Shown here: positions 37,801-46,324 of the stretch, piece by piece
How the letters are laid out: every line of letters begins with the position of its first letter
How positions within the stretch are numbered: position 1 is the first letter of the stretch
NCBI RefSeq assembly: GCF_004379255.2
Contig: NC_056046.1
Span: forward strand, 3,596,001-3,660,000
DNA from: Salvia splendens
Taxonomy: Eukaryota > Streptophyta > Magnoliopsida > Lamiales > Lamiaceae
Reading direction: 5' to 3'
DNA: 64,000 bases
Translations under genes and position numbers: made by a program
Notes under the pieces: generated by a model
Told to the model about the DNA's origin: nothing
What the model saw: the letters and a program-made list of their open reading frames with translations, nothing else
The model's database searches: none

Positions 37801-38610
37801 GCATATTCGTGGGATGAAAATAAATGAATTATTTAGGCTTATAATAATTGGATTTCAAATTAGGTTACAATGAATAATTGCTCTAGGCCCAAAAGGATGT
37901 TGAAAAGGACTTCCAAAAGTTGGTGACAAAGAATTGGGCTTCATACAAAAAAAAAAGAAGATCATATCCCAAATTCAATAACAAAAACATTGGCTATTCC
38001 ATCAACATCTAAAAGAATTGAAGGAAATTTTTCGGCTACACAAACGACGTCCCTTTAAGAACAACTAAAAAAATAGAAAAAGTCGGGGTATTACAGGGGG
38101 CGAGATGGGGGAGACGGCGGGGGAGTGCGCGGCGGTGTTCTGCTGCTGCCCCTGCGCAATGGTGCACCTCCTGTCCTCGCCGTGTTCCGCCGGCGTCCGA
38201 AGCGCTGAAAGCTCCGATTGCATCGGGGTGTCGACGGGATTTTGGGGATTTCTCTGTTGGGTATCTCTGTCGGGCGAGGGAGATAGAGGAGAGGGGAGAC
38301 TCTCGGTACTTCTCCGACGGCGAATCGCCGAGGTGACGGGCCGGCGGTAGATGATAGTGGAGCTGGAAGGCGACGGATTTGGGTGAAGTGAAGTGAGGAC
38401 AGTGGAGAAGGGAGTTGACTGGTTTTTTGAATATTTTTTTTCAGAACACAAAACGATGTCACGTAGGATAAGTTTACACCGGAAAACTATCGGGTCGGGT
38501 CGAATGAGAAATTTGCACAACCCGACGAAGTTTGTGACTTTTCGTGTAACTTTTAAAGTGGGAAAAATCAAATTTTTAGCAAAGTTTACTACTGTTGGAG
38601 CAGTTATCCC
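34808..38610. mobile_element. MULE-type element with long TIRs, interrupted by a solo LTR
   Basis: The ends are long inverted repeats, roughly 130 bp. Left begins GTGATAACTGCTCCAAAAGT, right ends GGAGCAGTTATCCC, and matching words such as AACTTTAAAAGTTGCACGAAAAG continue inwards. Flanks are identical 10 bp AATTAAAATT (34798-34807 and 38611-38620), in the 9-11 bp TSD range of Mutator-like elements. Removing the nested LTR (35188-38095 plus its TSD) leaves about 890 bp with no transposase, so it is non-autonomous. Short GC-rich ORFs at 38091-38571 are low-complexity and not convincing genes. Confidence 0.82.
35188..38095 (+). mobile_element. Solo LTR of a gypsy-type retrotransposon, 2.9 kb, inside the MULE
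   Basis: Starts TGTCACGCCCCC and ends GGGGTATTACA, the TG...CA termini typical of long-LTR gypsy elements of the Tekay/Del kind. It is flanked by GGGGG on both sides (35183-35187 and 38096-38100), a 5 bp TSD. Within 2908 bp I see no gag or pol, no PBS or PPT and no second LTR, so the internal part was probably lost by LTR-LTR recombination. The CT-rich stretch 36490-37620 keeps several frames open but encodes nothing recognisable. The lineage assignment rests on terminal sequence and length only. Confidence 0.8.
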
Positions 38611-38620
38611 AATTAAAATT

Positions 38621-39584
38621 GGATCGTAAAATGATAGTAATTTTTACTAGACAACGCCATGTGATTTCGTACAAACTATTTATATTTGTTTTTGACTTAT
38701 GTTTGTTGTCGATATTATCATCTCATAATAATTTGCATGGCCAGAATTTTGTTTTGTAGCTTTGTGCATTATTCTCCATAATTAATAGCCAACACATTTC
38801 AGCTTGAGCGACACCTTTTACGCGCTATGCAATTATTTCGAATTACCATTCAATATTTAAAATCCACATTAATTATGTCCCATTATCAGATAGCATCGAT
38901 AAAATGTAATGGGAGTACTCCAAATTGAAATCCTTTGTATTTTCGATCCGTCAGTCTCAATTATTATCTTGGTAGGAGCATCTCCAAGGGAAAAGATAAA
39001 TAGAGAGCTAAAGTTATATAACTATCATATTTACTTTTTTTTTTATGAAAAATCATATTCTAAGGGGAGAGATATTAGAGAAGATATTATACCTTTTTTC
39101 TATTTTGAAGATGTATCTTTACCTCCACATCAATAGAGTGGTAAAATTTTATAGCTACCATATTTGCATTTTTTCATGAAAAATCATTCTACAAGGGAGA
39201 AGTTATTTGAGATTTATCACATTTTATATTTTTTAATGCATTTTGTATTATTATTTTATGTTTAAAAAATCATTTACCTTTCTATATACCTTTTTTCCTT
39301 TGGAGTATGTTTCTTTTTGAAATGGTATATTTCACTTTTTGAGGAGGTATATAGATGATATATTTCTCTTATTAACCCTTCCTTGTTGAAGATGCTCTAA
39401 CAGTCCTTCAAATCGGTTGACTTATTTAATGGAAAAACTCTTGACTAGTGATAAATATACCTACATTTGTATAATACTAGTACTAAAAAAAAGACAGGAT
39501 TAATACCATTTTTTTAAAATGATGAGTTTTTCCCCCCTAAAATCATGTTGTTGGTCAAGATAGATGCATTCCAACCAAATATTA
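38621..39584. other. Intergenic with an old MITE
   Basis: AT-rich DNA between two transposons. It contains a degenerate TIR element at about 38972-39401 (listed separately). No genes. Confidence 0.55.
38972..39401. mobile_element. Old MITE with GAGCATCTCCAA-type ends
   Basis: Left end GTAGGAGCATCTCCAAGGG; right end CTTGTTGAAGATGCTCTAAC reads GTTAGAGCATCTTCAACAAG on the other strand. This is a common plant PIF/Harbinger-like terminal motif. Two similar interior segments (ATGAAAAATCAT followed by AAGGG) suggest internal duplication. A clear 3 bp TSD is not visible. Confidence 0.5.
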
Positions 39585-40411
39585 CCCCCTCCCTCCCTGA
39601 AAATTTGCCACTTATTTCTATTTTCGTCCGTTCCTAATTTTTACTTGGGAAAATTGCCTAAAAAGTCATAAACTTTGGGGAAATTTTGGTTTTTCCCACA
39701 AACTATAAAAGTTGCGCCTAAAGTCACAAACTTTATCGAATCGTGCAAATTTCCCAAACTACCGACCTAACGACATATTTCCGTTAAAAACTTATCCCAC
39801 GTGGCATGACGGAGGCGTGACTTGGCAAATTTTTTGACTGGGCACAAAACGATGTCGTTTTATGCTTTTTTATTCAATCTTCTTTACAAGTCGCCGATTT
39901 CATCCCTAAATTGTTTGTCGACGATTTCACTCTTGTCGATTACGTTTTCCGTCGATTGAATTGGAGTTGCGCTTTCGAAATCAACCAAAAAGATGTTATA
40001 TTACCTGAGTTTAGGGTTAAGCCAGACATTCTGCCAAGTCATGCCTTCGGCATGCCACGTGAGATAAGTTTTTAACGGAAATATGCCACCGAGTCGGGTA
40101 GTTTGAGAAATTTGCACGATCCGATAAGGTTCGTGAATTTAGGCCCAACTTTTATAGTTTGTGGGAAAAACCAAACTTTCCCCAAAGTTTGTGACTTTTT
40201 AGGCAATTTACTCTTTTTACTTTTACCAATTTTGGTAGTGTGTCTCACATTTACTAACTTATTATCACTCACATTTTATTATAAAATTAATATATAAAAA
40301 TAAGACTCACATTACATTAACTTTTTCAATACACTTTCTATTGCATAGATATTGCATATCTTAATATTGCATATCTTAAAATCGTGCCGGGTTAAATGTC
40401 GCCGAGATAGT
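39585..40411. mobile_element. Stowaway-like MITE split by a MULE insertion
   Basis: Left part 39585-39646 begins CCCCCTCCCTCCCTGAAAAT and has the usual plant pattern (ATTTGCCACTTATTTC, TTCGTCCGTTCCTAATTTTTACTT). It resumes after the MULE at 40214 and continues through TAGTGTGTCTCACATT, TCACATTTTATTATAAAA and GTGCCGGGTTAAATGTCGCC to a degraded right end near 40411. The right terminus no longer matches the left well, so boundaries are approximate. Confidence 0.6.
39647..40213. mobile_element. Non-autonomous MULE, 567 bp, perfect 9 bp TSD
   Basis: Left end GGGAAAATTGCCTAAAAAGT, right end ACTTTTTAGGCAATTTACTC; inverted similarity extends about 160 bp and includes CCGTTAAAAACTTATC and CCACGTGGCATG with their complements at 40047-40095. 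TSD TTTTTACTT at 39638-39646 and 40214-40222. No coding capacity. The terminal pattern (AAAGTC..AAACTTT, repeated, then GTGCAAATTTC) is like that of the larger MULE at 34808, so the two appear related. Confidence 0.88.
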
Positions 40412-40717
40412 AGTCATATTTATTGCACTTACATCAATCATTACATTCTACTCCATCGTCTACAAAAAAAAGGTGATAATTTTTTTCATCAAAATTAGTC
40501 AGTATCTATTTATGATAAAAAATTTCACTTACGAAATGAGTCATTTGTTTACTTACAATACTTCTACTTTTTTTCATCATATTTTTCCTTCACAATTTTT
40601 ATAGGATTATTTTTCATGGAATAACAAAGTTCCACAAAATCTATGACCCTAGGTTTCAATTTGGACTTGGACTTGGGATTGGGCTAGAGTTTCTACGAAT
40701 TGTCCTCAATTGTGTTT
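40412..40717. other. Intergenic between MITE and Copia element
   Basis: About 300 bp, AT-rich, nothing recognised. It was contiguous with 46044 onward before the Copia insertion. Confidence 0.5.
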
Positions 40718-40722
40718 GAGAT

Positions 40723-41291
40723 TGTGAAGAACGAACCTACGGTTGTGATGATCGAAATGCAAATTAATGAAATGACAACATGCAAGGAAGAACACAAGCG
40801 AATTACGTGGTTCGGCGTAAGCCTACATCCACGGGCAGAATCTGGTGTGTTTCTTTATTGATCACTCGAGAAATTACAAACATAAGAGCACTCAAAACTC
40901 TCAAGAATTTACAAGATGGAAAACCCTCAACTCGCCCGAAAACTTCTTGCTTCGAGAGCTAAAAACGCACAGCTGAAAGATAACACTTCCTCTCTTGAAT
41001 TCTCTCTCTATCACTTTTGATTTCTGTTGTTGTTGTTTCCGGAATGAATCGCAACTCCCTTAAGAAGTATCGATCAAGAAAACCGCCGAACAGCTTCCTT
41101 TGCCGAACAGCTTCCAATTGCCGAATAGCTTCCAATTGCTGAACAGCTTCCAATTGCCGAACAGCTTCCTTTTGCCGAACAGGGTTATAACCGTTTCCAA
41201 CGGCTAGTTCCTGTTTTGGTTCCCAACGGCTATTTCCTGACTTGATTCTTCCACCAGCTCAATCCGATCTTGATGAGCTCAAACACTAACA
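40723..41291 (-). repeat. 3' LTR of the Copia element
   Basis: TG...CA ends (minus strand begins TGTTAGTGTTTGAG and ends CGTTCTTCACA). It contains a block of 18 bp repeats (41085-41182) and a stem-forming motif at 40805-40836. No difference from the other LTR was seen on reading both. Confidence 0.95.
41085..41182 (-). repeat. 18 bp tandem repeats in the U3 part of the Copia LTR
   Basis: About five and a half units of GCCGAACAGCTTCCAATT and variants, starting 109 bp from the LTR 5' end in the element's own sense, so inside U3. The other LTR has the same block at 45832-45929. Such U3 repeats act as enhancers in some Tnt1-type elements; here that is inference. Confidence 0.8.
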
Positions 41292-41306
41292 AATCCTCCA
41301 CCTTTG
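41292..41306 (-). other. Polypurine tract of the Copia element
   Basis: Directly inside the 3' LTR; in the element's sense AAAGGTGGAGGATT, a purine-rich run at the position where plus-strand DNA synthesis is primed. Confidence 0.75.
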
Positions 41307-41352
41307 AGCAATCTAAGATCCATCACCACCAGTTCCACCTTCCTTCCCATAC

Positions 41353-43170
41353 TTACAAATTTTGGACCACCCCAACCAAATCCAAGCAATGTCGGAACTT
41401 GGATCTTGGTAGGGCTTTAGTAAGTGCATCAGCCGCATTGTGCTCGGTGCTGACCTTCTCAATCTTCACCGCACCCTTCTCAACCTCATCTCGAATGAAA
41501 TGCAGCCTCACGTCTATATGTTTGCTGCGTTCATGATATGTCTGATGTTTCGAGAGACAAATCGCGCTATTGCTGTCGCACTTGATCACAACATTCTCTT
41601 GCTTCACCCCAAAATCACCAACTATACCCCTAAGCCAGAAGCTTTCCTTTACTGCCTCAGCAAGAGCTATATACTCTGCCTCCGTCGTCGATAGAGCCAC
41701 CACGGATTGGAGATTAGACTTCCAGCTCACCGCGGAGCCGAACAAGGTAAATATGTACCCAGATTGTGAGCGCCTATTATCAAGGTTAGCTGCATAATCT
41801 GAATCGCAAAACCCAATAATGCTATCCTTATCTCCTTCATTCTCTGATTTGAACATTATTCCCAGATCACTACTTCCTTTGAGATACTTGAGAATCCCTT
41901 TCAAAGCCAACCAGTGCTCTCTTCCCGGACAGGACATGTATCTGCTCACCACGCTTACCGCATGAGAAATATCAGGCCTTGTGCATATCATCATATACAT
42001 CACACTCCCAACTATGTTGGAATAAGGTATCTGGCTCATCTCTCTTTCTTCTTGCTGATTTCTGGGACATTGTGATTTGGACAGCTTAGTCTGTTGTGAT
42101 AGTGGCACTGAGGTTGTTCTACTCTTGTCAATCTGATATTTGCGCAGTACTTTCTGAATGTAGCCTTCTTGGGACAACCACAACACCCTCTTATCTGCAT
42201 TTCTGAATATATCCATTCCCAAAATCTTGCTAGCACTCCCCAGATCCTTGATTTCAAATCCCTTTTTCAATAAGGCTTTCACCCTATCTAGCTCCTGTCT
42301 ATCTGGTCCAGCAAGCAAGATGTCGTCTACATATAATAGCAAATACACAGCAGGTCCCTCAGCCTTTGATTTGAAGTAGACACAACTATCATATCTGGAA
42401 TTTGTAAATCCCATACTCTGCATATGTTCATCAAACTTGATATGCCATTGTCTACTTGCTTGCTTCAAACCGTATAGACTTTTCTTTAGTAGACAAACCT
42501 TATCTTCACTCCCATGTATCACAAATCCCTCTGGCTGATTCATGTATATAGTTTCCTCAAGCTCTCCATGAAGAAAGGTTGTCTTCACATCAAGTTGGTC
42601 CAAAAACCAACTTCTTTGAGCAACTATAGCTAGCAAAATTCTGATTGAGGCATGCTTTACCACTGGAGAAAATACTTCATTATAGTCTATTCCCTCCTCT
42701 TGTGTGAACCCCCGAGCTACAAGCCTAGCCTTGAACCTAATCTTGTTCCCAACCTCCAACTTTTTCTTGTATATCCACTTACAACTCACTGGTTTTTGTG
42801 TGGAAGGTCTCTTCACAAGCACCCATGTCTTGTTCTTGATCAGGGACTGTATTTCATCTATCATAGCCTCCATCCACTGCTTGCTCTCCTTAGAACTCAT
42901 AGCTTCCTTGAAGCTTGAAGGCTCTGCATACTCTATGTTTTCTGCAACACATAGTGCATATAGCAAGTATTCTTCTTCACTGTATCTTGTAGATGGTTTA
43001 GGGATTCTTCTGACCCTATCTCTGGCTAGAACATAGTCACCCAAATCCTGCTGCTCTTCTTCAGGGTTCAAGACATCAGCATCTGCTTCTTCTTGTTCAC
43101 TATGATTTCCCATCTGCTCCAGAAACCTCCACCTGAACTGATTCCTCAGCCTCCTCAGGTTCTGGAACAC
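41353..43170 (-). CDS. Copia pol, reverse transcriptase and RNase H part
   Basis: 605-codon ORF, second half of the Copia polyprotein. It contains the RT core (KTTFLHGELEETIYM, then YVDDILLAG with the catalytic Asp pair) and the Ty1-type RNase H (CDSDYAAN, then ALSTTEAEY), and ends shortly before the 3' LTR. It overlaps the end of the upstream ORF by 71 bp in another frame. The first codons listed here are the out-of-frame linker, so this is not a separate gene. RT and RNase H catalytic residues are present and no internal stop is seen. Confidence 0.92.
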   Translation of the reverse strand: MFQNLRRLRNQFRWRFLEQMGNHSEQEEADADVLNPEEEQQDLGDYVLARDRVRRIPKPSTRYSEEEYLLYALCVAENIEYAEPSSFKEAMSSKESKQWMEAMIDEIQSLIKNKTWVLVKRPSTQKPVSCKWIYKKKLEVGNKIRFKARLVARGFTQEEGIDYNEVFSPVVKHASIRILLAIVAQRSWFLDQLDVKTTFLHGELEETIYMNQPEGFVIHGSEDKVCLLKKSLYGLKQASRQWHIKFDEHMQSMGFTNSRYDSCVYFKSKAEGPAVYLLLYVDDILLAGPDRQELDRVKALLKKGFEIKDLGSASKILGMDIFRNADKRVLWLSQEGYIQKVLRKYQIDKSRTTSVPLSQQTKLSKSQCPRNQQEEREMSQIPYSNIVGSVMYMMICTRPDISHAVSVVSRYMSCPGREHWLALKGILKYLKGSSDLGIMFKSENEGDKDSIIGFCDSDYAANLDNRRSQSGYIFTLFGSAVSWKSNLQSVVALSTTEAEYIALAEAVKESFWLRGIVGDFGVKQENVVIKCDSNSAICLSKHQTYHERSKHIDVRLHFIRDEVEKGAVKIEKVSTEHNAADALTKALPRSKFRHCLDLVGVVQNL

Positions 43171-45361
43171 CCATCTCCACCATCCTCTCAGGCTCTGGTT
43201 CTTTCTCAGAATGAGATGGCCTCTGGCTCTCTTGAGCCTTTTCTAGAAATGGCATCCTACTTTCTTCAAATTGCACATCTCTAGAGATAATAACTTTCTG
43301 ATTTCCTGGCTCTATGCACCACAGTCTGTAGCCCTTCACTCCCTTTTGGTATCCAATCATCACACATCTCAAGGCCCTTGGCTCCAACTTACTTTGCTTG
43401 ATGTGTGCATAAGCCATACAACCAAAAATCTTCATATTCGAATAATCCATGGCCTTTCCATACCATCTCTGATCAGGAGTGTCAAAAGCTATAGCTGAAG
43501 AAGGACTTCTATTGATGAGAACTGCTGCCATACTCACAGCCTCACCCCAGAATCTCTTAGCCATTCCAGAGCCAAAGAGCATACATCTAACTCGCTCTAG
43601 GATGGTTCTATTCATGCGCTCAGCAACTCCATTCTGTTGGGGATTAGATGGAGATGTCCTATGCCTCTTCATACCTTTCTGCTTGCAGAAAAAATCAAAC
43701 TCCCCACTCAGAAATTCCAGCCCATTATCAGTTCTTAAACACTTCAAAGAACACCCTTTCTCCACCTCCACTTCCCTACACCACTCCTTGAATTTCATGA
43801 ATGTCTCTGATTTTTCCTTCAAGATAAACACCCATAATTTTCTAGAAAAATCATCAATAATGGATAGAAAGTATCTACCTCCACCCAATGAAGCTGGTGT
43901 AGCTGGGCCCCACAAGTCACTGTGGGCATAGTCTAGTGGTGACTTTGAGCTGTGAATTCCTCTTCCATAGGGCAGTTTCTTACTCTTTCCGAGCACACAT
44001 TGCTCACACAAACCCAACTGCTCATTGGGATTTTCCAGCTTAATCAGCTCCTTCTTGGCCAATTCTTTAATTCCAGTTTCTCCCAAGTGTCCGAGTCTGA
44101 GATGCCACATTCTTAAGTCTAATACCTGCACCAGATTCACAGATCCAGTAACCACACTTGCCTTTAGATAGTATAGGCTTCTCTTTCTCTCAGCCATCAT
44201 AACAACATCACCATTCTTGACGATGTTCATAATCCCATCAGATAATATGCAATTATATCCTGCTGCATCCAACACTCCGATAGAGATCAAATTCCTCTTA
44301 ATCTCTGGAATAAACCTCACACCAGTGAGTAACCTGATGGAGCCATTATGAAGTCTAAGCCTGATGGACCCAATTCCTCTGATTCTGCATATCTGGTCAT
44401 TTCCTAACAAAACTGATCCAGCTGCATTCTTGATTTCCTCAAAATGACTTCTAGTTGGACACATGTGGAAGCTACATCCAGAATCCATGATCCATGGAAG
44501 TTCTTCCATGTCCTCAGTCACACACAGAGCCTCCGGGACCACCAACTCTTCTGCAATATCAGCATTGTTCTTGCCATTCTCTTCCTCGGCCTGCTTCTTC
44601 TTCCAAACCCAACAATTCTTCTTTATGTGGCCTGGTTTCTTGCAGTGATGGCATGATCTGGTCTCTTTCCAGTCAGCTGTCTTGTTTTTCCATGGCTTCT
44701 TCTGTGACTTTCTTTTCACATTCTTCTTGTGATCAGCAACACTCAGACTCTCAGACACCATTTCAGTGGACTTTGGATTAGATTTCTGGATTTCCTTGAG
44801 CTTTAGAGCAGAGTACACCTCTTCATATCCAATCTTGGACTCTCTACCAAGAAGTATAGCATCCTTGAAATGCTCATAACTTGGTGGCAAGGAATTCAAC
44901 AACATCAGAGCCTTGTCCTCATCTTTAATCTCTTCATCAATGTTCTCAAGATCATCGATGCATTTCCCAAATTCTTCGAGCTGTTCCAACACACCTTTTC
45001 CATCAGCAATCTTGAAAGTGAGAAGTTTCTGCTTCAGGTGCAGCCGATTTGCCAAGGATTTGGCCATGTATAATGACTCCAACTTGGACCAAACTCCAGC
45101 CGCTGTCTCCTCCTTTGAAACTTCTCTGAGGACTCTGTCATTGAGGTTGAGTATCAAGGTACTATATGCCTTGTACTCTCTGTCTTGAGCCTTTGCCTTC
45201 TCCTTTTCATCAGGCTCGGGCTTCTCCTCCTCATTACTGCCTCCACCATTTAGGGTTTCCCATAAACCCTGTTGCATCAAGATTGCTTTCATCTTCAGCC
45301 TCCATAGGCCAAAATCATTTCGGCCTGTGAACTTTTCAACATCAAACCTTGCTGCAGCCAT
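43100..45361 (-). CDS. Copia gag, protease and integrase part
   Basis: 753-codon ORF, the first half of the polyprotein. Gag residues 1 to about 235, zinc knuckle C-x2-C-x4-H-x4-C at 237-250 (CHHCKKPGHIKKNC), aspartic protease site DSG at 293-295, integrase zinc domain (WHLRLGHLG ... CEQCVLGK) around 415-460, then the catalytic core with Asp (HSDLWGP), Asp (RTDNGLEF) and Glu (NGVAERMNR). It ends in an acidic Pro/Glu-rich linker at a stop near 43102, just where a short A run (T run on the plus strand, 43106-43108) could account for a one-base shift into the RT frame. Start is ATG at 45361, about 110 bp inside the 5' LTR, after the primer-binding site. Confidence 0.92.
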   Translation of the reverse strand: MAAARFDVEKFTGRNDFGLWRLKMKAILMQQGLWETLNGGGSNEEEKPEPDEKEKAKAQDREYKAYSTLILNLNDRVLREVSKEETAAGVWSKLESLYMAKSLANRLHLKQKLLTFKIADGKGVLEQLEEFGKCIDDLENIDEEIKDEDKALMLLNSLPPSYEHFKDAILLGRESKIGYEEVYSALKLKEIQKSNPKSTEMVSESLSVADHKKNVKRKSQKKPWKNKTADWKETRSCHHCKKPGHIKKNCWVWKKKQAEEENGKNNADIAEELVVPEALCVTEDMEELPWIMDSGCSFHMCPTRSHFEEIKNAAGSVLLGNDQICRIRGIGSIRLRLHNGSIRLLTGVRFIPEIKRNLISIGVLDAAGYNCILSDGIMNIVKNGDVVMMAERKRSLYYLKASVVTGSVNLVQVLDLRMWHLRLGHLGETGIKELAKKELIKLENPNEQLGLCEQCVLGKSKKLPYGRGIHSSKSPLDYAHSDLWGPATPASLGGGRYFLSIIDDFSRKLWVFILKEKSETFMKFKEWCREVEVEKGCSLKCLRTDNGLEFLSGEFDFFCKQKGMKRHRTSPSNPQQNGVAERMNRTILERVRCMLFGSGMAKRFWGEAVSMAAVLINRSPSSAIAFDTPDQRWYGKAMDYSNMKIFGCMAYAHIKQSKLEPRALRCVMIGYQKGVKGYRLWCIEPGNQKVIISRDVQFEESRMPFLEKAQESQRPSHSEKEPEPERMVEMGVPEPEEAEESVQVEVSGADGKS

Positions 45362-45448
45362 TATTCAAACAGGTTGAGCGCCTTCTTGAGGAAACAAAGA
45401 AAGAACTCCCAAAACTTTATGCCTTCTCGATCAATTCAGTGGACGAAT

Positions 45449-45466
45449 TTCCCACAGACGGCGCCA
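45449..45466 (-). other. Primer-binding site of the Copia element
   Basis: In the element's sense TGGCGCCGTCTGTGGGAA, three bases after the 5' LTR. It begins TGG, complementary to a tRNA CCA end. The same word follows the gypsy LTR at 57468. Which tRNA primes it was not determined. Confidence 0.8.
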
Positions 45467-45469
45467 CGT

Positions 45470-46038
45470 TGTGAAGAACGAACCTACGGTTGTGATGATC
45501 GAAATGCAAATTAATGAAATGACAACATGCAAGGAAGAACACAAGCGAATTACGTGGTTCGGCGTAAGCCTACATCCACGGGCAGAATCTGGTGTGTTTC
45601 TTTATTGATCACTCGAGAAATTACAAACATAAGAGCACTCAAAACTCTCAAGAATTTACAAGATGGAAAACCCTCAACTCGCCCGAAAACTTCTTGCTTC
45701 GAGAGCTAAAAACGCACAGCTGAAAGATAACACTTCCTCTCTTGAATTCTCTCTCTATCACTTTTGATTTCTGTTGTTGTTGTTTCCGGAATGAATCGCA
45801 ACTCCCTTAAGAAGTATCGATCAAGAAAACCGCCGAACAGCTTCCTTTGCCGAACAGCTTCCAATTGCCGAATAGCTTCCAATTGCTGAACAGCTTCCAA
45901 TTGCCGAACAGCTTCCTTTTGCCGAACAGGGTTATAACCGTTTCCAACGGCTAGTTCCTGTTTTGGTTCCCAACGGCTATTTCCTGACTTGATTCTTCCA
46001 CCAGCTCAATCCGATCTTGATGAGCTCAAACACTAACA
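45470..46038 (-). repeat. 5' LTR of the Copia element
   Basis: 569 bp, same ends and length as the 3' LTR and apparently identical to it. It carries the promoter for the element, pointing away from the U-box gene. The U3 repeats are at 45832-45929 and the stem motif at 45552-45583. Confidence 0.95.
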
Positions 46039-46324
46039 GAGATTTTGTCCAATAAATAAATCAGCCCAAGTTTGTATAATATGAAGAAGATTATAAGCAA
46101 GAAATTATCCATTTCAAGTTAGAAGAGCAATCAAAGCCAAGTATTCATTTGTAAAGACCTAATTAATCACACCAAAATAAAAGAACCCAAACTTGAATCC
46201 CACACCCACCAAAATTCTTTATCCACATATTTCTCGAATGAAGCCCAATGTAGTCACAACACACTATAATTAACAATTGGAAAAATTGATAATCAAGAAG
46301 AAGAAGAAGCAGTAACAGAGTATT

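Larger units (their letters stand above)
40723..46038 (-). mobile_element. Complete Copia LTR retrotransposon (Tork/Tnt1-like)
   Basis: 5316 bp element reading on the minus strand. The two 569 bp LTRs (40723-41291 and 45470-46038) look identical by eye. The 5 bp TSD GAGAT flanks both sides (40718-40722, 46039-46043). Gene order is gag, protease, integrase, reverse transcriptase, RNase H, which defines Ty1/Copia; the Tork/Tnt1-like assignment is my impression of the gag and RT sequence. The coding region is split by one frameshift between integrase and RT. Identical LTRs imply a very recent insertion. It sits about 280 bp downstream of the U-box gene, in the same direction. Confidence 0.95.

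Noticed and set aside
38065..38571. Pro/Arg/Ser-rich ORFs as a gene captured by the MULE
   Set aside because: No similarity to a known family could be recognised and three frames are equally open; captured host exon fragments remain possible but unproven.
40780..45709. Identical 60-codon ORFs at 40780 and 45527 as a duplicated small gene
   Set aside because: They are the same positions of the two Copia LTRs, antisense to the element.
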